A stretch of 64,000 nt of DNA from Nocardioides jensenii JCM 1364 = NBRC 14755 (GCF_001552535.1 NZ_BCRJ01000058.1:1-64000), one strand, 5' to 3'. Positions 18,190 through 28,041 are shown, counted from the first letter of the stretch. Numbers and translations are program-made. Notes: generated from the sequence alone by a model not told the origin.

Positions 18190-21100
18190 ATGGGCAACTT
18201 CGACTTCGTTCGACAGACGCTGCCGTCACTCCACGACGACTGCGCCCGAGCTGAGTCGTACCTGTCATCGGATCCCCGCTCGGCATGCTTCTACAGCCGA
18301 CGAGTCGTCGAGGAGCTGGTCGGCTACCTCTATGACGTCCTGTCACTCCCGATCCCCTATCGCGACGACCTGGCAGCGAAGATCAGCGACGCCGCTTTCA
18401 AGGCGAAGGTGCCTCAGGGCATCACGCAGAAGTTGACCGCGATTCGGCGTATCGCCAACACAGCCGTCCACGAAAACCGGCAGATCCGGCCTGACGTGTC
18501 GCTTGCCGTGCTGCGCGAGCTGTTCAACGTCGTCGTGTGGACGTCGTACCACCACTCCCCGCAGCCGGGCTCGGTGCCTTTGCAGGCACAGTTCGATCCA
18601 GCCATCGCCGCCAAGGCCGCGCCCCTGTCTCGCGAGGACGTGACACGGCTCGCGGCGAAGTTCAAGGCCCAGGACGAGGCCCACGCCCGCGAACTGGCCG
18701 AGAAGGACGAGCGACTGGCCGCCCACGAGGCCGAGGTCGCTGAACTCCAGGCCCAAATCGCAGCAGCGCAAGTGGCCGCTGCCCCGGACACGCGCGACTA
18801 TGACGAGGCAGCCGCCCGCGACCTGTTCATCGACGTCCTCCTCCACGAGGCCGGGTGGACGCTGGATGACGAGCACGACCGCGAGTACCCAGTCAACGGC
18901 ATGCCCAACGCCGAGGGCAAGGGATTCGTCGACTACGTCCTGTGGGGTGCCGACGGACTGCCACTGGCGGTGGTCGAGGCCAAGCGCACCTCCAAGTCAC
19001 CCGAGGTCGGCCAGCAGCAGGCCAAGCTCTACGCCGACTGCCTGGAGAAGCAGTTCGGCCGCCGCCCGGTGATCTTCTACACCAACGGTTACGAGCACCG
19101 GATCTGGGACGATGCCGGCGGCTACCCGCCGCGCGAGGTCCAGGGGTTCTACACCCGCGACGAACTGGAACTGCTCATCCAGCGTCGCCAGACCAAGCTC
19201 TCGCTCTCGTCGGCACCAGTGAACACCGACATCGCCGGGCGGCCCTATCAGGTGCGAGCCATAAAGGCAGTGGGCGATGCGTTCGACCGCAAGCAACGCG
19301 AGGCGCTCCTGGTCATGGCGACCGGATCCGGCAAGACCCGCACCACCATCGCGCTCGTTGACCTGTTGCAGAGAGCGAACTGGGTCAAGCGAGTGCTGTT
19401 CCTCGCCGACCGCACCGCCCTGGTCAACCAGTCCGCCAACGCCTTCAAGGAACATCTGCCCGGCTCCACGACGGTCAACCTCGTGACTGAGAAGGCCATC
19501 GAGGGACGCGTCTACGTCTCGACCTACCCAACCATGATGAACCTCATCAACGAGGTCGACGGCGGCCTTCGTCGCTTCGGCCCGGGCTACTTCGACCTCA
19601 TCGTGATCGATGAGGCCCACCGCTCCGTTTATGCCAAGTACGGCGCCATCTTCGACTACTTCGATTCCCTGCTCATCGGGCTTACCGCGACTCCGAAGGA
19701 CGAGGTCGACCACAACACCTACCGGCTGTTCCACCTCGAAGACGGCGTCCCCACAGACAACTACTCGTTGGACGAAGCCGTTGAAGCCGGCTACCTGGTG
19801 CCGCCGAAGGGCATCAGCGTCGGCACTCAGTTCCTCCGCTCGGGCATCAAGTACGACGACCTCACCGAGCAGGAGAAGGACGAGTGGGACGCCCTCGATT
19901 GGGGCGATGACGGACCTCCCGACGAGGTCGGGGCCGAGGAGCTCAACCGCTTCCTGTTCAACGAGGACACCGTCGACAAAGTGCTCGAAACCCTCATGGT
20001 GCAGGGGTACAAGGTCGCCAGCGGCGATCGGCTGGGCAAGACGATCATCTTCGCCAAGAGCCAGAAACACGCCGAGTTCATCGAGAAGCGCTTCAACCTC
20101 GCCTACCCCGAACTCGCCGGGCACTTCGCACGCGTCATCACCCACGGAACACCATACGCGCAGTCGCTGATCGACGACTTCTCGGTCAAGGACAAGGCTC
20201 CGCACATCGCGATCAGTGTCGACATGCTGGACACGGGCATCGACGTGCCCGAGGTCGTGAACCTCGTCTTCTTCAAGATGGTGCGCTCGAAGTCGAAGTT
20301 CTGGCAGATGATCGGCCGCGGCACCCGGCTGTGTCTCGACTTGTTCGGGCCCGGCGAGGACAAGCAGGACTTCCTCGTCTTCGACTTCTGCGGCAACCTC
20401 GAATACTTCAGCCAGGACCTGCCCGGCTCGCAGGGTCAGATCCAGAGGTCGCTCTCCCAGCGGCTCTTCGAGGCCAGGCTCGGTCTTGTGACCGCGCTGT
20501 CTGATGACGAGCCCGACCTGCGGAAGTCGACCGCTGCGACGCTCCACGAGGTCGTCGTAGGGATGAACCTCGACAACTTCGTCGTGAGACCTCACCGCAA
20601 GGCGGTCGAGAAGTTCGCCTCCGCCGACGCGTGGAAAGCGTTGAAGCCAGAGGACACCGAAGACTTGCTTGGGCTCGCCGGACTGCCGTCCTCGGTCCGT
20701 GACGACGACGAGGACGCCAAGCGGCTCGACCTGCTGATCCTGCGCCGCCAGCTCGCCCAACTCGACGGTGACGCCGTGCTGGCAGAGCGCCTGCGTGAGA
20801 CTGCACAGCGGATCGCCGCCGCGCTGCTCGGGAAGACGACCATTCCCAGCGTCGCCGAGCAGGCCGTCCTGCTGGAGTCGGTCGCCGGCGACGAGTGGTG
20901 GATCGACGTCACCCTCCCCATGCTCGAACTCGCTCGCCTGCGCCTCCGCGGACTCGTCCGGTTCATCGAGAAGACCCAACGCAACCCGATCTACACCGAC
21001 TTCGAAGACACCATCGGCCCAGGGATCGAGGTCGTGCTGCCCGGCGTGACGCCCGGCACGAACTTCGAGCGCTTCCGCGCCAAGGCCGAGGCGTATCTTC

Positions 21101-21537
21101 GCGAGCATCTCGAGAACCTCGCGCTCCAGCGGTTGCGTCGTAACAAACAGCTCACGGCCATCGACCTCACCGAGCTCGAGCAGATGCTCGTCGCGTCCGG
21201 CGGCCAGCAGGTCGACATCGCCTGGGCCACCGAGCAGGGCGGCCTCGGCATCTTCGTCCGTCAGCTTGTCGGCCTTGACCGAACCGCGGCCACGGAAGCG
21301 TTCGAGACGTATCTGGACGGCACCACGTTCTCCGCCGACCAGATCCGCTTCGTGAACCTGATCGTCGACGAGCTCACTAAGAACGGCGTCATGGAACCGG
21401 CCCGTCTCTTCGAGTCGCCGTACACGGATCACGCCCCGACAGGCCCCGACTACTTCTTCCCCGATGCCGATGTCGAGGTCATCGTCGAGACGCTGAACGG
21501 CATCAAGCGAACAGCGGCCCCGGAGGAAGTGGCGTGA
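18190..21537 (+). CDS. hsdR: Type I restriction enzyme endonuclease/translocase subunit
   Basis: An 1115-residue HsdR. An N-terminal DUF4145-like helical domain (about 1-125, FYSRRVVEELVGYLYD) is followed by a coiled coil (about 160-195). The nuclease core has FVDYVLW and VVEAKRT (near 245-267). Two RecA-like motor lobes carry Walker A ATGSGKT near 378, the DEAH box near 472 and the QMIGRGTRLC motif VI near 700. A helical C-terminal part for complex assembly completes it. ATG at 18190 lies eight bases after the preceding stop; its own stop overlaps the next GTG. The DUF4145 fusion is a known HsdR variant. Confidence 0.95.
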   Translation: MGNFDFVRQTLPSLHDDCARAESYLSSDPRSACFYSRRVVEELVGYLYDVLSLPIPYRDDLAAKISDAAFKAKVPQGITQKLTAIRRIANTAVHENRQIRPDVSLAVLRELFNVVVWTSYHHSPQPGSVPLQAQFDPAIAAKAAPLSREDVTRLAAKFKAQDEAHARELAEKDERLAAHEAEVAELQAQIAAAQVAAAPDTRDYDEAAARDLFIDVLLHEAGWTLDDEHDREYPVNGMPNAEGKGFVDYVLWGADGLPLAVVEAKRTSKSPEVGQQQAKLYADCLEKQFGRRPVIFYTNGYEHRIWDDAGGYPPREVQGFYTRDELELLIQRRQTKLSLSSAPVNTDIAGRPYQVRAIKAVGDAFDRKQREALLVMATGSGKTRTTIALVDLLQRANWVKRVLFLADRTALVNQSANAFKEHLPGSTTVNLVTEKAIEGRVYVSTYPTMMNLINEVDGGLRRFGPGYFDLIVIDEAHRSVYAKYGAIFDYFDSLLIGLTATPKDEVDHNTYRLFHLEDGVPTDNYSLDEAVEAGYLVPPKGISVGTQFLRSGIKYDDLTEQEKDEWDALDWGDDGPPDEVGAEELNRFLFNEDTVDKVLETLMVQGYKVASGDRLGKTIIFAKSQKHAEFIEKRFNLAYPELAGHFARVITHGTPYAQSLIDDFSVKDKAPHIAISVDMLDTGIDVPEVVNLVFFKMVRSKSKFWQMIGRGTRLCLDLFGPGEDKQDFLVFDFCGNLEYFSQDLPGSQGQIQRSLSQRLFEARLGLVTALSDDEPDLRKSTAATLHEVVVGMNLDNFVVRPHRKAVEKFASADAWKALKPEDTEDLLGLAGLPSSVRDDDEDAKRLDLLILRRQLAQLDGDAVLAERLRETAQRIAAALLGKTTIPSVAEQAVLLESVAGDEWWIDVTLPMLELARLRLRGLVRFIEKTQRNPIYTDFEDTIGPGIEVVLPGVTPGTNFERFRAKAEAYLREHLENLALQRLRRNKQLTAIDLTELEQMLVASGGQQVDIAWATEQGGLGIFVRQLVGLDRTAATEAFETYLDGTTFSADQIRFVNLIVDELTKNGVMEPARLFESPYTDHAPTGPDYFFPDADVEVIVETLNGIKRTAAPEEVA

Positions 21538-23798
21538 GGTTCAGCCACAAGAAGGCGAGCGAGGTCCGCACACCTCGAACCCTCGATCGCAAGACACAGT
21601 CTCTCTACGCAGACGACGCAGACGGCCTGGAACGCGACGTGCTGAATCGGAAGCGGTTAGCTACCCAATTGGCGCGTGCGATTCGAGACCTGGCCGAAGA
21701 GACCGAGAGCGCGGTCGTGGGCCTTGTTGGCCCTTGGGGATCAGGGAAATCCAGCCTTCTGGGCCAGATCGAGACGGACTTGGCGAGTAGCGACTGGTAC
21801 ATCGGGCACCACAACCCTTGGGCCTATTCAGACTTTGCCGGCTCCGCAGCGGGCTTCTTCGCGTCCTTGCGCGACGCAGTTCCTGAGGAAGTTCTAGGGA
21901 AGGAATGGCGCGCGACGGTCGGCGAGTGGGTCTCGAAGGCAGCGCCACTCGGGGCGGCTGGGGGCGTCGCTGGCGTGGACGGATCGGGCGCAATCGGAGC
22001 TGTTGGCGCGGTGATCACCGGGAATCGCAGTCCGGCCCGCCTGCGCGAAGTCGCGGCCGAGGGGCTGAAGAAGATCGATAAGCCCGTGCTCATGGTGCTG
22101 GACGATCTCGATCGCTTGGCGCCCGATGAGCTCCTGTACACGTTCAAGCTCGTGCGCCTTCTTGGACGGCTGCCCAACGTCTACTACCTGCTCGCGTACG
22201 ACGAGGCAACCCTCACTGACCTGCTCGAAGCGACCGACCTGGTGGGCAAGGGTTCAGGCCGCGCTCAGCAGTACCTGGAGAAGATCATCCAGGTACGACT
22301 GGAGATTCCTCCCATGCTCGCCGAGCAGCAAGCCGCGCTAGCGAACGCGGCGATCGATGAGATCTGCGCACGCCGTGGCATCACGCTGACAGCCGGCGCA
22401 AACCGACGGATGCAACGAGTCTGGCAGGACTGCTTGGCGATCTACTTGGACCAACCGCGCTCAGTGAAGAGGCTCTTCACCCAGGTCGACGCCACGTGGC
22501 CGGACGTCGCCGGAGAGGTCGACTTTGCCGACTTCGTCGCCATCACCTTCCTGCGAGTCTTCGAGCGCCGGACACTCGACCTCGTCGTCGATCATCGTGC
22601 GGAGATCCTTCAGCAGGCTTCTTCGTTCAACTTCGGAACGCGTCAGGAATCGCCGCAGGACCGATGGGCGCGCTGGAAGCAACGGATCGCCGCTGCTGAG
22701 CCACGGTATCCGGCCGCAATCGAGAACCTCTTGGCAGACCTGTTCATCTACATCCGCGGCGCCAAGGAAGGCACGCAATACGTTGGCTCGTCCTACCAAG
22801 AGGACGTCACCCAGAGGATGGGAGTTGGGACCTCCGAACACTTCGACCGCTACGTCCAGATCGGGGTCCCGGAGTCAGATCTGGCCGAGGCGACGGTCAG
22901 AGCTGCCGCTGACGAACTGCGGGCCGGCGAGCTGGGCCCGGCGATCACCGAGCTTGTGCACCGGATGAGCGACGACGCCTCGCCCGCCTTGCGGAAGTTG
23001 CGCCGAGAACACCAAGCGTCGCCGTTGCCCGCTTCTACAACCCTTCCGCTCCTTGGCAACATCTACCTATCAGCGATGGAGCAGAAGAGCGGCCCCTTCG
23101 GACTATCACCAAACTTCAGCATCATTGGCCTCGCAGTGGACGTGCTCGACCAGACTGACCCGTCGATCGCCGGCAGCCTCATCGAGGCGCTGGCTGCTGC
23201 CGACCCGGCGTCTCTCGCGCTGGCTGCAGACACCGTGCGGATGGCGTTGAAGGAATCCGACACACCACACCCGTGGGCGGCGGGCGCGAAGACTCCAGTC
23301 GCCGACGCTCTTGCGCGCGGGATCCGCGAGTTCGCCAGCCAGCCGGCCAGATCTCATCCTCGGCTCCTGTCGTTCCTCTACGACCACTTCCACCTTGCCG
23401 AGCCAGCCGAGACCCGCGAGTTACTTTGGGAGGCCATCGACTCGGGCGCGTGGGATCTTCAGGAGGTATTAGGACTGTTGATCCCGCTCGGGCAGGCCAG
23501 CAACGGCGAGGAATCCTGGACGTCGATGGGCGACTTCTCGGAGGGCACCATCGAGGACATGCTTGGCGTCGACGAGGTGCTCGACCGCATACCCGAGAAT
23601 CCCGAGCTCCTGGATCGGCACAACCCGAATGTCTACTTCGATCGGCGCGTAGATGCCGACGATCTCAATGCGAGAATCGAGTACGCCCTCACCGGTTTGG
23701 AACGCGTACGCGCGCGGCGTCGCCAAGAGGCCGAGGCTGCGAGCGGTCCAGAGGTTCCGACGGCGGACGGCGACGACGATCCCGCTCAGGCCGACTGA
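21534..23798 (+). CDS. KAP family P-loop NTPase
   Basis: A 754-residue NTPase. Walker A is VGPWGSGKSS (near 65-73) and Walker B is VLMVLDDLDRL (near 186-195), with the DDxDR pattern of KAP proteins. Between them, about residues 140-165, a Gly/Ala-rich hydrophobic stretch resembles the membrane insertion found in many KAP NTPases. The rest is helical. GTG start overlaps the hsdR stop (GTGA), so it is the fifth gene of the restriction operon. F-plasmid PifA, which blocks T7, is a KAP member, so an anti-phage role is plausible but inferred. Confidence 0.8.
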   Translation: MRFSHKKASEVRTPRTLDRKTQSLYADDADGLERDVLNRKRLATQLARAIRDLAEETESAVVGLVGPWGSGKSSLLGQIETDLASSDWYIGHHNPWAYSDFAGSAAGFFASLRDAVPEEVLGKEWRATVGEWVSKAAPLGAAGGVAGVDGSGAIGAVGAVITGNRSPARLREVAAEGLKKIDKPVLMVLDDLDRLAPDELLYTFKLVRLLGRLPNVYYLLAYDEATLTDLLEATDLVGKGSGRAQQYLEKIIQVRLEIPPMLAEQQAALANAAIDEICARRGITLTAGANRRMQRVWQDCLAIYLDQPRSVKRLFTQVDATWPDVAGEVDFADFVAITFLRVFERRTLDLVVDHRAEILQQASSFNFGTRQESPQDRWARWKQRIAAAEPRYPAAIENLLADLFIYIRGAKEGTQYVGSSYQEDVTQRMGVGTSEHFDRYVQIGVPESDLAEATVRAAADELRAGELGPAITELVHRMSDDASPALRKLRREHQASPLPASTTLPLLGNIYLSAMEQKSGPFGLSPNFSIIGLAVDVLDQTDPSIAGSLIEALAAADPASLALAADTVRMALKESDTPHPWAAGAKTPVADALARGIREFASQPARSHPRLLSFLYDHFHLAEPAETRELLWEAIDSGAWDLQEVLGLLIPLGQASNGEESWTSMGDFSEGTIEDMLGVDEVLDRIPENPELLDRHNPNVYFDRRVDADDLNARIEYALTGLERVRARRRQEAEAASGPEVPTADGDDDPAQAD

Positions 23799-24171
23799 CA
23801 GGAGCGTGCACAAATCTCGCTCTCTTGCCCTTTCCATTTCCGATCCACAAGGGACGGGTTCGACGTTCTCGACGCCGTAGAGAAAATTTGAGCGGCTCCC
23901 GAACGCGAGGACGCCGACTGATCGAAACATGGCGCGATCGTCACCGCTCCACCCTGTGCTGATCCTGCATCGCCCCTTCAGGCCATCCTCCCGACTCCCT
24001 CGACCTTCATCACCAACCATTCATGGCTCCCATTTCCCTGCCTCCTACCCGTCTTCTCACCCTCCTCATCAGGCGGCACGCATGCTACGAAAGTAGGTAC
24101 CCCAGCCGGGCGAATCTCCTTGCTGACAAGGGCTTTCATAGTTGTTGACGGTTGTTGACGGAGGTGTTTTC
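23799..24171. other. Non-coding interval upstream of the relaxase; candidate oriT
   Basis: No credible gene. The left two thirds is pyrimidine-rich and AT-richer than its surroundings. The right part has small inverted repeats CTAC-GAAA-GTAG (24085-24096) and CCTTG-CTGA-CAAGG (24118-24131), then a perfect tandem repeat of GTTGTTGACG (24141-24160) that runs into the relaxase ribosome site GGAGG. Hairpins plus short iterons directly upstream of a relaxase gene is the usual arrangement of an origin of transfer. Confidence 0.4.
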
Positions 24172-26715
24172 GTGCACGGTGGCATGAAGATCTACCACGG
24201 AGCCGCAGCCGCAGCCCGGCACTACGTCGAGGCGGACCGGTCGCGTGCCGACGACTACTACCTCACCGAGGGCAGCGGCGTCGCCATGCGTTTCACCGCG
24301 AGCCTGGACGGCGTCGAGCGCCGAGCCGACATGGACGGAGACACGTACGAGCAGTGGGTCGCAGGGTTCGACGTCGAGACCGGCGCGGCGAAGGGTCGGC
24401 TGCGTACCGACGGCCAGGCCGTGCGGTTCGTCGAGGTCACCGTCAACGGCCCGAAGACCTGGTCGCTCGCGGCAGCGCTCCACGACGATGTGGCCGCGGC
24501 CTACGACGCGGCCCAGATGGCGGCGGCCGAGGAGATCATCGGCTGGCTCGCCGAACACACCACAACGCGGGTCGGGCCGTGCGGCCGCCAGGTACAGGTT
24601 CCGGTGGAGCAGATCGAGGCGGCCGTCGTACGCCACTTCAGCTCACGCGCCGGCGACCCGCATCGGCACCTGCATCTCCAGATCAACGCCCGCGTCTGGG
24701 CGCACGACGCGTGGCGTGGCCTGCACACCGTCGGCGTCCGCGACAGCCTCGAGGCCATCAACGGCATCGGGCACGCAGCTGTGATGACCAACCCGGAGTT
24801 CCGAGCGGCCGTCGCAGCGCACGGCTACACCCTCGATCCCGAGAGCGGCGAGGTCACTGAACTGGCGCCGTACGCCAGCAAGTTCAGCGCGCGGTCGAAG
24901 CAGATCGAGGCGAACATTGACCGGTACGAAGCACAGTGGCGCCGTGACCACCCCGGCGAAGAGCCCGGCCCCGCGATCCGGCAGGCGTGGGATCGCCGAG
25001 CCTGGGCCGACGCCCGGCCCGACAAGGTCGTCCCGGTTTCGGGAGCCGACCTGCGCAACCGCTGGATCGATGAACTCATCGAGCTCGGCTTCCACCTGCC
25101 GACGCGGCGAGCCAGCGCGAGCTGGACTCCGATCGGCTTGCTCGATCGGGACGCTCTGGCCAAGCGCGCCATCGACCGGCTCGGTGCCCAGCACTCCGCG
25201 TGGAACGCCGCCGACATACGCGGCGAGGTCGAGAAGCTGATCGCGGCCAGCGACGTGGTCGCCCGTGGCGCCGTACGACATGAGCTCGCCGAGGATCTGA
25301 CCGCGCGGGCGGTCTCCGCCTGCATCCCGTTGGTGGACCGTGACGATGCTGCCGAGCATGTCCGGGCGCTGAGCTCGCCTGAGGTGTTGGCGGTGGCGTT
25401 CGACCTGGTCGCCCAGATCATCCGCAGCGCCGAACGCGAGAAGATGACCGTGGTCGAAGGCGCCGCTGGAGCAGGCAAGACGCGTCGACTCGCCGCCACC
25501 CGCGAACAGGTCGAGGCACGCGGCGGTCGGATGGTCGTGGTCACCCCGACCCGCAAGGCGGCCCAGGTTGCGGCCGGTGAGGTCGGCAGTGAGACCCGCG
25601 CCGTCGCCAAACTGCTCCACGAGCACGGCCTCCGCTGGGACGACGAAGGCCACTGGAGCCGGACCCAGCCGTCGCCCTCCGCTCCCCCGCTCGACAGCCG
25701 CACGCTCCTCGTCGTCGACGAGGCTGGCATGCTCGACCAGGACAGCGCCCGCGCCCTTCTCGCCCTCGCTGACGCCGGCGGCGCCCAAGTGGCGTTGATC
25801 GGCGACCGGCACCAGCTCCCGGCCGTCGGCCGCGGAGGCGTCCTCGACCTTGCCGCGCGCTATGCCCCGGATCGGTGCGTCGAGTACGGCGGCGTCCACC
25901 GCTTCACCGATCCGGCGTACGCCGACCTGTCGCTCCGGATGCGCTCCGGCGCCAAGCCGGGAGAAGTCTTCGACGAACTCGTACGCCGTGGCGGCGTCGT
26001 AATCCACGCCAGCGACGTCGAGCGCCAGGACCTCCTCGCTGTGAAGGCATCGCGAGGTGAGCTCGTCGTCGCCGACACCCGCGAGCAGGTCGGCCGGATC
26101 AACCACGCCGCCCATCGCCTGCGGGTGGTCACCGCCCAGGCAGTCGACTCCGTCGTCACAGCCGCAGGTGAACAGATCGGCCGAGGGGACACGATCGCGA
26201 CTCGCCACAACGACGCCGAGGTCGGTGTCGCCAACCGGGAGATTTGGACCGTGATCGATTGGTCGGCTGCCGGGCTCAACATCAGGGGCGAGAACGGACA
26301 GCGCGTCCTGCCACCGGCCTACGTCCACGAGCACGTCGAGCTTGCCTACGCGACCACGGCGTACGGCGCCCAAGGCTCGACGGTCGCCACTTCCCACGTC
26401 CTCATCGGTGACCACAGCGGCGCCGCGTCGGCGTACGTCGGGATGACCCGGGGCCGGGAACGCAACGTCGCCCACCTCGTCGCCGAGTCCGTCGAGGATG
26501 CGCGTCGGCAGTGGATCGACGTGTTCGGGCGCGACCGTGCTGATCTGGGCCCGTCGCATGCTCGTGGACTGGCCGTCGAGGCGATCGACCGCTACGGGCC
26601 GCAGGTTCGGCAGCGTCGTCCTGCGATCCGGCCACCCGGGCCGCCACGTCGGCCCGCGCCGGAGCCCGCCTACCGCCCGCCGAATCGGTCGTCGGCTCCC
26701 GGTCTCGGCCTGTGA
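24172..26715 (+). CDS. MobF-type relaxase-helicase
   Basis: An 847-residue TrwC/TraA-like conjugative relaxase. The N-terminal relaxase domain has tyrosines in ARHYVEADRSRADDYYLTEG as candidate nucleophiles and the metal-binding histidine triad in DPHRHLHLQ (near residues 163-168). The C-terminal half is a RecD-like helicase with Walker A EGAAGAGKT (near 430-437), Walker B LLVVDEAGM and the late motif TTAYGAQGSTV. It would nick at oriT and unwind the transferred strand. GTG at 24172 is set by GGAGG seven bases upstream. A proline-rich tail ends the protein. No coupling protein gene is nearby. Confidence 0.88.
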   Translation: MHGGMKIYHGAAAAARHYVEADRSRADDYYLTEGSGVAMRFTASLDGVERRADMDGDTYEQWVAGFDVETGAAKGRLRTDGQAVRFVEVTVNGPKTWSLAAALHDDVAAAYDAAQMAAAEEIIGWLAEHTTTRVGPCGRQVQVPVEQIEAAVVRHFSSRAGDPHRHLHLQINARVWAHDAWRGLHTVGVRDSLEAINGIGHAAVMTNPEFRAAVAAHGYTLDPESGEVTELAPYASKFSARSKQIEANIDRYEAQWRRDHPGEEPGPAIRQAWDRRAWADARPDKVVPVSGADLRNRWIDELIELGFHLPTRRASASWTPIGLLDRDALAKRAIDRLGAQHSAWNAADIRGEVEKLIAASDVVARGAVRHELAEDLTARAVSACIPLVDRDDAAEHVRALSSPEVLAVAFDLVAQIIRSAEREKMTVVEGAAGAGKTRRLAATREQVEARGGRMVVVTPTRKAAQVAAGEVGSETRAVAKLLHEHGLRWDDEGHWSRTQPSPSAPPLDSRTLLVVDEAGMLDQDSARALLALADAGGAQVALIGDRHQLPAVGRGGVLDLAARYAPDRCVEYGGVHRFTDPAYADLSLRMRSGAKPGEVFDELVRRGGVVIHASDVERQDLLAVKASRGELVVADTREQVGRINHAAHRLRVVTAQAVDSVVTAAGEQIGRGDTIATRHNDAEVGVANREIWTVIDWSAAGLNIRGENGQRVLPPAYVHEHVELAYATTAYGAQGSTVATSHVLIGDHSGAASAYVGMTRGRERNVAHLVAESVEDARRQWIDVFGRDRADLGPSHARGLAVEAIDRYGPQVRQRRPAIRPPGPPRRPAPEPAYRPPNRSSAPGLGL

Positions 26716-26724
26716 CGCCTGTGC

Positions 26725-27159
26725 TCAGGTCTGCAGCGAGTCACCGAGAAGCGGAAGAATGTGGTCCCTGATCAGCGCCCTCGACTTCGGAGTATCGGAC
26801 ACCTTGGTCACCGTCTGCCGGTACGAGCTCGGGAGCGTGACCGGAGACGATCTGAAGTCGCCGACCCAGTTCACTCCCACGCTGTGGCCGTCGACCGACG
26901 GCTCCGTCACGACGCCGATCGCCTTGACGAGCATCGTCTTGAAGTCGTTGTTCATCTGCTTGGCGATGAGCACATCGCCCACCCCCATCAGCGCGAGGTT
27001 CGGCACCTGCTTTTGGTAGCTCGGATCCGACTCCAGATCGTGCCACCCCAAGACCCAGTCGCCCGCTGCAATCCAGTCGTCGAGCATTTCCCGCGCTCCC
27101 TGGCCATGCCACCCGCCATGGATGGTCCCGACCATGAAGTAGTTCGTCACGCGGCTCAC
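26725..27159 (-). CDS. Small EVE/PUA-like domain protein (tentative)
   Basis: A 144-residue protein convergent with the relaxase. The middle (MGVGDVLIAKQMN...VKAIGVVTEPSVDG...VGVNWVGDF) resembles the EVE/PUA-like fold present at the N-terminus of some McrB-type restriction proteins: a GD turn, a K-A-I-G strand and a V-x-W strand. Such domains bind modified bases in DNA or RNA. The N-terminal GWHGQGAREMLDDWIAAGDWVLGW is aromatic-rich. ATG at 27159. Domain assignment is from pattern memory and could be wrong; a second protein with a similar fold is in the hsd operon. Confidence 0.45.
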   Translation of the reverse strand: MSRVTNYFMVGTIHGGWHGQGAREMLDDWIAAGDWVLGWHDLESDPSYQKQVPNLALMGVGDVLIAKQMNNDFKTMLVKAIGVVTEPSVDGHSVGVNWVGDFRSSPVTLPSSYRQTVTKVSDTPKSRALIRDHILPLLGDSLQT

Positions 27160-27289
27160 TCCTCGGTTGCGGCAGAGACTTGCGACTTAGTGGCCAATGT
27201 TATCGGTCGGCAGAGCCAGCGTCGGGCCACTCACGGCGTCGCCGAATCCCAGGAGGACGACGCCCGGCCCGGAGGTTGTGGACCCTCCA

Positions 27290-27937
27290 TTACTCGGGCG
27301 GCCGGGGGTCAAACCGAGTGCGTCGTTGCTTCGGCCGCACAGGCGGTGGCGGAGGCGGAAGCGGCTCATATCCCCGGATCGACGCGGTCGAGGTGTCGGA
27401 GGAGAACGACAACGCGTTGGATGTCACCTGCTCCAGAGCCAACCGGATTGGCCACCTCCACACCTCGCGCACCGGATCTGGCAGATCCAGCTCGTCCCAC
27501 GCATCGACGAGCAGAGCCCCGTCCATCCAGCGGATCATCTGTGACGGCAAGCCTCGCCGGATCAGTTGCTCATAGGCACCCTTGCGTTGCTCGCGGTCGC
27601 GCATATCCCAGTCCCGCATCCCGGTGTTCCGGATGAAGTCGGGCATCGACAGCGTCGCAAAGCAGTCGGGCGTCTCGACGGTCCACAGCATGTTCGGCGC
27701 CCAGAACGCGACGATGCCTGTCGGGTGGTGCTCTTTCCAGTCGATGTGGACCCGAAGGTTGAGATCGAATCCGGCGGCTTCCAGGATCCGCGACGCAACC
27801 TTCAGGCTCGGCGACTTCAACCCGCGTTCATATGCCGAGAGCGCTGCCTGCGACGTACCGGATTGCTTGGCGAGCTGAGCCTGCGTCAGACCGCGCTCCC
27901 GCCGCGCAACTTCGAGCAGATAGGCCCGATCCATCAT
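27290..27937 (-). CDS. XRE-type HTH regulator with C-terminal domain, possible antitoxin
   Basis: About 215 residues. An N-terminal XRE helix-turn-helix (YLLEVARRERGLTQAQLAKQSGTSQAALSAYERG) is followed by a 100-residue domain with IDWKEHHPTGIVAFW and QMIRWMDGALLVDAWDEL, then a proline-rich basic tail. Actinobacterial proteins of this layout often sit beside toxins or nucleotidyltransferases, but no such partner is adjacent. Either of two adjacent ATG codons (27937 or 27934) may be the start; the frame is open further upstream without a ribosome site. It is divergent from the two small HTH genes and probably represses them and itself. Confidence 0.6.
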   Translation of the reverse strand: MMDRAYLLEVARRERGLTQAQLAKQSGTSQAALSAYERGLKSPSLKVASRILEAAGFDLNLRVHIDWKEHHPTGIVAFWAPNMLWTVETPDCFATLSMPDFIRNTGMRDWDMRDREQRKGAYEQLIRRGLPSQMIRWMDGALLVDAWDELDLPDPVREVWRWPIRLALEQVTSNALSFSSDTSTASIRGYEPLPPPPPPVRPKQRRTRFDPRPPE

Positions 27938-28041
27938 TCGACGATATCTGATCAGGTGTATTCGGCCCTTTGGTTGGCACCGCCCGCACACCTACCTGTC
28001 AGCAGCGGATTAAACGGACCCGCGCCAAACCAGGAGGAACC

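Noticed and set aside
18997-21432. Very long open frame antisense to hsdR
   Set aside because: High-GC third-position bias opens antisense frames. The translation is Asp/Gly/Val/Leu-rich without domains, while the sense strand encodes a complete HsdR.
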